From Shewanella xiamenensis (GTDB taxonomy: Bacteria > Pseudomonadota > Gammaproteobacteria > Enterobacterales > Shewanellaceae): DNA of 64,000 nucleotides. Positions 57,037 to 64,000 of this stretch are shown in pieces. Positions within the stretch are counted from its first letter, which is position 1. Each line of letters begins with the position of its first letter. Position numbers and translations under genes: made by a program. The stretch lies in the NCBI RefSeq assembly GCF_014647135.1, contig NZ_BMOP01000005.1, forward strand, positions 163,133-227,132, in the 5' to 3' direction. The notes under the pieces were generated by a model. That model saw only the letters and a list, made by a program, of their open reading frames with translations. It searched no databases and was not told the origin of the DNA.

Positions 57037-58740
57037 ATGAGCAAGCGCGTTGTTATCGACCCTATCACCCGTATCGAGGGTCACTTACGTATCGAAGTTG
57101 AAGTTGATGAGAATAATGTCATCAACAAAGCATGGTCATCCTCTACGTTATGGCGTGGTATTGAAGTTATTCTCAAAGGCCGTACGCCTATGGACGTGGG
57201 CCTCATTGTGCAACGTATCTGTGGTGTATGTACTTATTCGCACTATCGCTGTGGTACCGAAGCGGTGGAAAATGCTTTAGGGATTCAAATTCCCTTGAAT
57301 GCAAAGTATCTTCGCTCGCTGATGCAAACATCGCTCTATATGCATGACCATATAGTGCACTTCTATCATCTCCATGGCTTAGATTGGGTCGATGTGGTTT
57401 CAGCACTCAGTGCAGACCCCGCTAAGGCCGCCCAAGTCGCCCTCAAATATACCGATAAACCTATCGCCGCTGGAGAAGGTGAATTAAGGGCTGTGCAAGA
57501 GCGCGTAAAAGGCTTTGTAGAAACCGGAAAACTTGGTCCATTCGCCAACGCTTATTGGGGTAATGGCACCTATAAGTTTACCCCTGAACAAAACCTGATT
57601 GCTCTATCTCACTACCTTAAAGCCCTTGAAGTACAAAGAGTTGCCGCCGAAATGCTTGCAATATTCGGCGGTAAACAGCCACATCCTCAATCATTAGTTG
57701 TCGGTGGCGTGACTTCTGTACGCGATATGTTGAGCCCTGCACGTCTGCAAGAATGGAAGCAAAAACACGCAATCGTAACAGACTTTATCCTGCGTGCTTA
57801 TCAAGCCGATATCGTGATGGCAGCCGAAGCCTTTGGTACTGAGCCTAGCGTGCTAGGCGGCGTCAATGTTAAAAACTTCATGGCTACCCATGACTTTGTG
57901 CTCGCTAATGGCGAATATATGTTCGACCAAGGCGTGATAATGAATGGCGATTTAGCAGGTGTGAGTGATATTAACCCTGATCTTATCGCCGAAGATGTCA
58001 GCCACGCTTGGTACAATGCTGATGCGCCGCAACATCCGTATGATGGCACCACCATTCCAAACTATACCGGCTTTGTTGAGCGGGATACGGTTTATGGCAA
58101 ACTGCCAACCTTAGATGGTGATGGTAAATACTCTTGGGTGAAATCACCTCGTTATCAAGGTGAACCTGTCGAAGTGGGCCCACTGTCTTGTTTATTAGTC
58201 AGTTATGCCCGTGGCAATAAAGTGGTGGTCGATGCCGTCAATGCTTTGCTTGCACGCACAGGTCTCCCAGTAGAAGCACTCTTCACTACCCTAGGCCGCA
58301 CGGCTGCGCGGATGCTGCAAACCGTGATCGTCGCGCAGGAAGGCCTGAAAACCTTCGATGCCTTGTTAACAAACATTCAGTCAGATGAAACCACCTATGT
58401 GAAACCCCATATCGATCCAAGTAAAGAGTATGTGGGTCACGCCATGATTGAAGCGCCCCGCGGCATGCTAAGCCACTGGATCCGAATCAAAAATGGTGTC
58501 ATTGAGAACTATCAAGCCGTAGTGCCTACTACCTGGAACGCAGGTCCCGTGGATGCTAATGGCAAGATTGGTCCCTATGAAGCCTCACTGATTGGTTTGA
58601 AACTGGAAGATCCCACTAAACCCCTTGAGGTGATACGTATTATTCACTCATTTGACCCTTGCATGGCGTGTTCTGTACACGTGATGGATTTTAAAGGTCA
58701 GGCATTGAGCGAGTTCCGTGTCAGCCCCAATGGTCAATAA
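57037..58740 (+). CDS. hyaB: [NiFe] hydrogenase large subunit HyaB
   Basis: 567 residues, holding the NiFe(CN)2CO site. N-terminal ligands RICGVCTYSH (Cys62, Cys65) and C-terminal ligands DPCMACSVH (Cys542, Cys545). The last 19 residues after His548 form the peptide removed by the HyaD protease when nickel is in place. It travels through Tat together with HyaA. Located 3 bases after hyaA. Confidence 0.97.
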   Translation: MSKRVVIDPITRIEGHLRIEVEVDENNVINKAWSSSTLWRGIEVILKGRTPMDVGLIVQRICGVCTYSHYRCGTEAVENALGIQIPLNAKYLRSLMQTSLYMHDHIVHFYHLHGLDWVDVVSALSADPAKAAQVALKYTDKPIAAGEGELRAVQERVKGFVETGKLGPFANAYWGNGTYKFTPEQNLIALSHYLKALEVQRVAAEMLAIFGGKQPHPQSLVVGGVTSVRDMLSPARLQEWKQKHAIVTDFILRAYQADIVMAAEAFGTEPSVLGGVNVKNFMATHDFVLANGEYMFDQGVIMNGDLAGVSDINPDLIAEDVSHAWYNADAPQHPYDGTTIPNYTGFVERDTVYGKLPTLDGDGKYSWVKSPRYQGEPVEVGPLSCLLVSYARGNKVVVDAVNALLARTGLPVEALFTTLGRTAARMLQTVIVAQEGLKTFDALLTNIQSDETTYVKPHIDPSKEYVGHAMIEAPRGMLSHWIRIKNGVIENYQAVVPTTWNAGPVDANGKIGPYEASLIGLKLEDPTKPLEVIRIIHSFDPCMACSVHVMDFKGQALSEFRVSPNGQ

Positions 58741-58761
58741 CAACGAGGGAGGGAACGCAAC

Positions 58762-59436
58762 ATGAACCATTCTGAAACCCGCATTCGGACACTGGTTTTT
58801 AGTCCTGCGATACGGATTTTCCACTGGTTACGGGCACTGACGATTTTAGTGCTGGTGATCACCGGATTCTATATTGCTTGGCCGTTTCTTGTGGCGCCCG
58901 AAAGTACGGATGTATTAGTACAAGGTTGGATCCGTTTTGCCCATTTGATCTGCGGTTTTATCTTAACCGCAGTCACCTTGGCCCGCTTCTACTTGTATTT
59001 TTTCAGTCGTAGCGATATCGAGCGACGCTCGTTTCGTGATGTGATGAGCATTAAGAGCTGGATTACCCAACTAAAATCTTACATTTGGATGGGACATTTA
59101 CATAAAGCTGGCGTTTACGGGCCACTGCAATTTGTGACCTATGTAGCAATCTCCTTTGTTGCGCTTGTGATATGTATTACTGGTCTCGTACTGTATGCCA
59201 ATGTCTACCATGAAGGTTTAGGTGGCATGCTTTGGAGCAGTGCAGCTTGGATCACCGCACAAATGGGCGGGCTGGCACAGGTGAGAATTTGGCATCACTA
59301 CCTCACTTGGGCATTCGTTATCTTTGTAGTTATCCACGTCTATATGGCGGTTTGGTCAGGGATACGCTTCAAACATAACTCAGTTGACTCAATTGTCTCT
59401 GGTTACGACTACCCGAAACCAGACTCACACCACTAG
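58762..59436 (+). CDS. hyaC: Ni/Fe-hydrogenase b-type cytochrome HyaC
   Basis: 224 residues with four membrane helices. Haem-ligating histidines lie in the motifs RIFHWLRA (about 20-27), RFAHLICGF (about 57-65) and WHHYLTWAF (near 176-184). It transfers electrons from the hydrogenase to menaquinone. A GAGGGAGGGAACG ribosome site precedes the ATG. The standard order hyaABC-D is kept. Confidence 0.95.
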   Translation: MNHSETRIRTLVFSPAIRIFHWLRALTILVLVITGFYIAWPFLVAPESTDVLVQGWIRFAHLICGFILTAVTLARFYLYFFSRSDIERRSFRDVMSIKSWITQLKSYIWMGHLHKAGVYGPLQFVTYVAISFVALVICITGLVLYANVYHEGLGGMLWSSAAWITAQMGGLAQVRIWHHYLTWAFVIFVVIHVYMAVWSGIRFKHNSVDSIVSGYDYPKPDSHH

Positions 59437-59443
59437 GAGTCCA

Positions 59444-60022
59444 ATGAAGATATTGCTACTGGGTATTGGCAATGTCCTGTACGCCGATGAAGGCATCGGC
59501 GTACATTTTGTCAATTACATCACTGAGAATTATCAGTTTACGCACGAGTCCCATCAGCTCGAGATGCTCGATGGCGGCACTTTAGCCCAGGGACTCATTC
59601 CGATTATTTGCCAATACGATTATTTGATCGTGGTCGATACTGTCAATGCCAATGGCGTCGAAGCGGGTGAGGTCTATTTCTTCGACTTTGATAAAGCCCC
59701 GCAGGAAATTGACTGGCAAGGCAGCGCCCATGAAGTCGAAATGCTACAAACCCTAAACATGATGGAAATGGTTGGCGACAGGCCAAAAACCTTTGTATTA
59801 GGTGTTACTCCAACCGTGCTTGAACCTATGACACTCGGCCTCACCCCCAAAGTTGCATCCGCAGTTCCTTTGATGGAGCGCACCCTGTTATCCCACTTAG
59901 CCTCCCTTGGATTCACTGCGACACGCATTGCCGATCATAGTATCGACTCGCTGATCCCCGACTCCTATAAACGTGGTGTCACTCTTGGTGAAAATATAGA
60001 AGATGAAAAACATCAGATTTGA
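59444..60022 (+). CDS. hyaD: Hydrogenase maturation protease HyaD
   Basis: 192 residues, nickel-dependent endopeptidase that trims the HyaB C-terminus. GIGNVLYADEG carries Glu16, with further metal ligands expected at Asp62 and His93 regions (VVDTVNA, AHEVEML). The ATG at 59444 follows TAGGAG and is preferred to the long in-frame extension. It overlaps the downstream HypF-like gene by 20 bases. Confidence 0.95.
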   Translation: MKILLLGIGNVLYADEGIGVHFVNYITENYQFTHESHQLEMLDGGTLAQGLIPIICQYDYLIVVDTVNANGVEAGEVYFFDFDKAPQEIDWQGSAHEVEMLQTLNMMEMVGDRPKTFVLGVTPTVLEPMTLGLTPKVASAVPLMERTLLSHLASLGFTATRIADHSIDSLIPDSYKRGVTLGENIEDEKHQI

Positions 60023-61841
60023 TTTTACCTGCTCACGTCAGGTGCCCTTATATGCGCATTTATGTAATCAATACCTAAATTATGATGCGCTGAATATTAG
60101 CATTGGTTGCGACAACCACAATGATTTTGGTCCACAAACCTATTTTATTGAAGCCCAAGGTGAACAAGCGCCGCTAGAGCAATTGGCCGATGCGATTGCC
60201 GCTGACTTTTTAATGTCTGTTTGGTTGGTTGACTCAGGCATTAAAGTTATCGATGAGCCACAAGGCCAGCGTACCTTATTGGAGACTCATGATCCCCAAA
60301 TGGATAAATCGGTTGCCGCTTTTTGCCAGCAATGTTATCCCCTGTTTGGCGATAATCAAGCGGCGCAATTTGGTGCTATTGATTTAACCTGTTCCTGTTG
60401 CCACGGTGAAACCCGCTTAACCCCTGCCCAAAAAGCCCTCACGCTAACCGATCTTAAAGCCATGGCTGAGCAGTTAATAACCCAAGGCTCATTAGCGTTA
60501 AGCTGTGAAGGTATAGCGTTAAGCTTAGAACCGTTTGCTCGCGATGCCAGCAGACCACAACTGCTGATCTGTAATCCAAACACCTTAAATGCGCATTTTT
60601 GCTTAAAGGATCATCAAGTCGTTGCGCTATCCAGCATTGAAAAACCACTTATTTGCGCAAGACCCATTCAAGATCACCAAAAACTATTTGCGCCGCTATA
60701 CGATATTTGTTTTGGCTATAGTCGCGTGGTAGCGGTCCTTAGCGAAATTTTGCGGCAAAAAGGAATTGATTGGGTTTATCTTCAAGGTCAGCACCATAGG
60801 CCCAAATTAGCTTGGGTTGATGGCGCATGGGCCCAGTTGTCCCACCAAGATGGAGATAATGCTAATAACATCAGCAAACATTTCAATGCGCCGGAGCCGT
60901 TAAGGGAAGACATTCGCTTTCTCGGTTTTAAAGCACAATGGCAAGCGCATAAAAAAACACGCTCGCACCAAGGCACGCTTAGCGTACAAGTCTTATCCTC
61001 TGTAGAGAGTGAAACGAATTACGAAGGTGATCAAGAAGATCATACAATTACCGATGCAGCGCTCTTTGCTGCACTGCTAAATGGTAAATTTACCAGCCAT
61101 AAGCAAGCCAAAAATGCGGCGGTGATTTACTTAAGCCATGATCATCCGAGCCAAATTGTCACCTGCGATAATAAAGGCGACACTTCACTGTTTTTTGCCC
61201 TGCCCGAACTGCCCGACAATGGTTACGAGATTTTCCATTGCCTCGACAGCAGTCCACAAAAAGCCGTCGCGCAAAAATTTAAGAGCTTGTTTCCAGAAGA
61301 CTACTTAAAGCTGCTGAGCCTAAAACTTAACGGCAAACGCGATAATCTTCAGAGCCTATGGGCAATTGCCGCGATATTGATTGGTTTGAACCCGCAGGAA
61401 GAAACCCAGTCACAAGACTATTTGAGCGATGCACTCATGGCGGCAGCCATGCGTTATCAGGGCGCTAATGCGCCGCGCATCGATTACCCTCTCACCAAAG
61501 GCGAAGCCCATCGAAGCCTTAATTGGTGCAAAACCCTTGGCACACTGTTGAGCTTTAGAGTGGCTGGCCACAGCGACCCAAGCCAACTGGCTTTTGCGAT
61601 GCAGGACTCCCTCGCCGATTACCTTGCCAATTGGCTTGAGCATATAGACTTAAATATTGGAGTTCAGACAATTGCTTTAGCGGGTAATGAGTTAGCTAAC
61701 GAAACCCTCTGTAAACGCATGAGTTTACGCTTAGGTAAAAACTTCCCGTTACTGGTCAATCGTAGTCTCGATTTAGAGGGAGATAACCTTGCTGTAGGTG
61801 CGCTGTATGTTAAGCACCGGCAATTAAACACCCTTGGATAA
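60003..61841 (+). CDS. HypF-like protein lacking the acylphosphatase signature
   Basis: 612 residues. Remote match to HypF: a CQQC...CSCC pair (about 108-130) like the zinc-finger segment, an LITQGSLAL helix like the start of the YrdC domain, and a C-terminal Kae1-like end (IALAGNELANETL; NLAVGALYV) in place of ALSGGVFxN and GGxALGQ. The GxVQGVGFRP acylphosphatase signature and the HHxAH metal motif are missing, so transcarbamoylation is unlikely. It overlaps hyaD and is followed by a true hypF. Likely a specialised maturation or chaperone factor for Hya (inference). Confidence 0.75.
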   Translation: MKNIRFDFTCSRQVPLYAHLCNQYLNYDALNISIGCDNHNDFGPQTYFIEAQGEQAPLEQLADAIAADFLMSVWLVDSGIKVIDEPQGQRTLLETHDPQMDKSVAAFCQQCYPLFGDNQAAQFGAIDLTCSCCHGETRLTPAQKALTLTDLKAMAEQLITQGSLALSCEGIALSLEPFARDASRPQLLICNPNTLNAHFCLKDHQVVALSSIEKPLICARPIQDHQKLFAPLYDICFGYSRVVAVLSEILRQKGIDWVYLQGQHHRPKLAWVDGAWAQLSHQDGDNANNISKHFNAPEPLREDIRFLGFKAQWQAHKKTRSHQGTLSVQVLSSVESETNYEGDQEDHTITDAALFAALLNGKFTSHKQAKNAAVIYLSHDHPSQIVTCDNKGDTSLFFALPELPDNGYEIFHCLDSSPQKAVAQKFKSLFPEDYLKLLSLKLNGKRDNLQSLWAIAAILIGLNPQEETQSQDYLSDALMAAAMRYQGANAPRIDYPLTKGEAHRSLNWCKTLGTLLSFRVAGHSDPSQLAFAMQDSLADYLANWLEHIDLNIGVQTIALAGNELANETLCKRMSLRLGKNFPLLVNRSLDLEGDNLAVGALYVKHRQLNTLG

Positions 61842-61973
61842 ATACTTAACATTCGTGTTTGCTCCAGAGATATCGCAACATTAGAGGATAGATTGTTATC
61901 TTCTAATGTTGCAGCCAAACCTAAAAGAAGACTGAAATTGAAACAAGCAGCCTCATCCGCTAACCAACAGGAT

Positions 61974-64000
61974 ATGATTGAACGTCGCCAACTGCATATC
62001 ACTGGCATAGTACAAGGCGTGGGCTTTCGGCCTTTTGTCTACCGCTGGGCAACCGATTTGCAACTCACTGGCACAGTACTCAATAATGCCAAGGGCGTGA
62101 TGATAGAACTGCAAGGACCGAGCGCAAAACTGGATATTTTTATCCAAGAGTTAGCAACTAACCCGCCACCACTGGCACGTATCGACCATATAACCCATGG
62201 ACAGCTAGCGGTAAAATTAGCGGAGACACGCTTCGAGATTGTTCAAAGCGATAGCCAAAGTGATGGCACAAAAGACCCTAGCTTAGCAGCACTCGTTGCC
62301 GTGTCGGCCGACAAAAGTACCTGCCAGGATTGCCTCGACGATATGTGCAATCCACAGGATCGCCACTTTGGCTATGCCTTTACTAATTGCACCAATTGCG
62401 GCCCAAGATATACGATTATCAATGCCTTACCCTATGATCGCCATCATACCGCCATGGCGGATTTCGCTATGTGCCCCGATTGCGCCAAGGCCTATCAAGA
62501 TCCATTAAATCGCAGATACCACGCTCAGCCAGTCAGTTGCCCAAAATGTGGCCCACACCTGAGTTTAAAAACACCTAAGGGTGAGCTAATCGCATTGACG
62601 CCCTTGCTCCACTCGCAAAACAACAGCATGGCGGTATTGGCCGCCGCGGCCGATAAGCTTGCAAAAGGACACATCCTCGCCATAAAAGGGCTCGGTGGAT
62701 TCCACTTGATGTGTGACGCGAGAAACAGCTTCGCAGTGAGTCAACTACGGCAGCGAAAACAGCGTAAGGCGAAGCCGCTGGCGGTAATGATGCCTAGTAT
62801 TGAAATGGCAAAACAGTACGTTACGGGCACGGAGGCGGAGTGGCAAACCTTAAGCTCGCCGGAACGGCCCATCGTATTGATGCAAGCGTTGGATGAGCAT
62901 GACCTTAGCCCCGAAATCGCACCTAATATCCCCAAGCTGGGCGTATTTTTACCTTATACGCCACTGCATCACTTACTGCTTAGCCAATTTAATGGCCCGC
63001 TAGTGGCCACCAGCGCCAATGTGTCGGGCGAGCCCATTATCACCGATTGCGATGCGCTTATCAGCCAACTTGGGCATGTGGTGGATGCTATCGTCGATCA
63101 TAACCGACCGATACTCAACGGCTGTGATGACAGTGTTGTGCAACTTATTCAACAGCCAAATGGCAATACGCCGCAGGTACAAGTGCTGCGTCTAGCGCGG
63201 GGTTATGCGCCATTAAGTTTTCCATTAACTGCGCCACTAACACGCTCAATCCTCGCCGTGGGAGCACAGCAAAAAAATGCTATCGCTTTCGGATTTGGTG
63301 CAAATGTATTTTTAAGTCCGCATATTGGCGATCTTTTTAGTGTCAGTGCCGAGCAGTATTTCGAGCGCACCTTAGGCACCTTTGCGCGCCTGTATCATTT
63401 CAGTCCCGAGCTGATTGTCCATGATAAGCACCCAGACTACGCACCATCGCGCTGGGCAGAAGCGCAGCAACAAAAAAGCCTTGATACACAGAGTGGAGCC
63501 TCTGGTTCAATCCAAACCTTAAGCGTGCAACATCACCATGCCCACGTGCTTAGCGTCATGGCCATCAATCAATACCAAGATCCGGTATTAGGCTTTAGTT
63601 TTGACGGTACCGGTCTTGGCGATGATGGCAGTCTCTGGGGCGGTGAGGTGTTATTAACCAGGTTAGACAAAGCAGAGCGCTTAGCCCATTTTGAAGCCAT
63701 CTCCCTACTCGGCGGTGAGCAAGCAATAAAACAGCCTCTGCGATTATTACTGGCACTGCTGTTTGAACAAATGAGTTTAGCGGCGGTACAAACCTTAGAG
63801 TTACCGATCCTAAAAAGCCTGCCCCCCTTAACGTTAAGCAATTTGCACCGGATCTGGCAAAGTGGCAATACGATTAAAAGCTCATCAGTTGGCCGATTAT
63901 TTGATGCTCTCGCCTGCGCCTTAGGATTGATTGACACCACACAATTTGAAGGCCAAGCGGGCATGCTGATAGAAGCCGCAGCAAGACGCGCCGATAAACA
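61974..64000 (+). CDS. hypF: Carbamoyltransferase HypF (5' part; runs off the window)
   Basis: 675 codons are visible and the frame stays open to the edge. Acylphosphatase domain (GIVQGVGFRPF, about 11-21), two zinc-finger pairs (CQDC...CTNCGPRY; CPDC...CPKCGPH), YrdC-like domain (AIKGLGGFHLMCDA), and a Kae1-like domain with HHHAH and FSFDGTGLGDDGSLWGGE. HypF activates carbamoyl phosphate and passes the carbamoyl group to HypE for the CN ligands. A TTG at 61938 with AGAAG upstream is an alternative start; the ATG at 61974 has no good site. Confidence 0.94.
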   Translation, partial: MIERRQLHITGIVQGVGFRPFVYRWATDLQLTGTVLNNAKGVMIELQGPSAKLDIFIQELATNPPPLARIDHITHGQLAVKLAETRFEIVQSDSQSDGTKDPSLAALVAVSADKSTCQDCLDDMCNPQDRHFGYAFTNCTNCGPRYTIINALPYDRHHTAMADFAMCPDCAKAYQDPLNRRYHAQPVSCPKCGPHLSLKTPKGELIALTPLLHSQNNSMAVLAAAADKLAKGHILAIKGLGGFHLMCDARNSFAVSQLRQRKQRKAKPLAVMMPSIEMAKQYVTGTEAEWQTLSSPERPIVLMQALDEHDLSPEIAPNIPKLGVFLPYTPLHHLLLSQFNGPLVATSANVSGEPIITDCDALISQLGHVVDAIVDHNRPILNGCDDSVVQLIQQPNGNTPQVQVLRLARGYAPLSFPLTAPLTRSILAVGAQQKNAIAFGFGANVFLSPHIGDLFSVSAEQYFERTLGTFARLYHFSPELIVHDKHPDYAPSRWAEAQQQKSLDTQSGASGSIQTLSVQHHHAHVLSVMAINQYQDPVLGFSFDGTGLGDDGSLWGGEVLLTRLDKAERLAHFEAISLLGGEQAIKQPLRLLLALLFEQMSLAAVQTLELPILKSLPPLTLSNLHRIWQSGNTIKSSSVGRLFDALACALGLIDTTQFEGQAGMLIEAAARRADK

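Overview
The window reads as chromosomal DNA of a Shewanella-type gammaproteobacterium. The evidence is gene content, gene neighbourhoods and protein sequence: queE/queC, a rhombosortase, uvrB, rnfABCDGE-nth, a CsrD-like protein, patZ, tamAB, a ycbK/ycbB-like peptidoglycan pair, opgGH, and a hyaABCD [NiFe] hydrogenase operon leading into hypF. The species cannot be resolved from the sequence alone. Most of the window is core genome. The accessory part is roughly 16.2-35.1 kb, plus a two-component/ApbE/DUF3570 locus at 50.2-55.5 kb.

Layout. 0-0.5 kb: three identical tRNA-Tyr genes behind a strong stable-RNA promoter. 0.7-5 kb: queuosine precursor genes queE and queC (divergent), a rhombosortase translationally coupled to queC, then uvrB. 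5-6.7 kb: about 1 kb without genes, then five identical tRNA-Asn genes, the last two being a recent 121-bp tandem duplication. 6.9-16.1 kb: a CsrD-like degenerate GGDEF/EAL protein, then rnfABCDGE and nth; RnfC carries a very long repetitive Ala/Lys/Arg tail. 16.2-20.4 kb: a small membrane protein, a PepSY-membrane protein with a His-rich partner, and two poorly known proteins. 20.5-25.1 kb: a tightly overlapping signalling operon (small ORF, XRE regulator, receiver-EAL, HPt-like protein, hybrid histidine kinase). 25.9-29.4 kb: the ABC-F protein YbiT, an SRPBCC protein and a DUF4124/gluzincin protein. 29.7-31.7 kb: an IS10-like element ending inside a chemoreceptor gene whose 3' half is gone. 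32-35 kb: patZ and a 261-bp MITE-like element with 18-bp terminal inverted repeats; a diverged relative lies upstream of patZ. 35.1-49.8 kb: periplasmic isoaspartyl peptidase, tamAB, rplY, the peptidoglycan pair, opgGH. 50.2-55.5 kb: histidine kinase, response regulator, ApbE, DUF3570 outer-membrane protein, DUF4266 lipoprotein and TlpA-like thioredoxin, all on the minus strand. 55.8-64 kb: hyaABCD, a divergent HypF-like protein, and hypF running off the window.

Connections. Flavin/Fe-S electron transfer recurs: RnfD and RnfG carry covalent-FMN threonine motifs, and a separate locus encodes an ApbE flavin transferase next to an outer-membrane protein with a flavinylation-like DxLTGAS motif. 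The hydrogenase operon has an exact FNR/EtrA-type site positioned for activation from -41.5, which indicates anaerobic induction. The most promising undescribed systems are the TlpA-DUF4266-DUF3570-ApbE-RR-HK locus, the five-gene c-di-GMP phosphorelay operon with a stand-alone HPt-like protein, and the HypF-like paralogue between hyaD and hypF.
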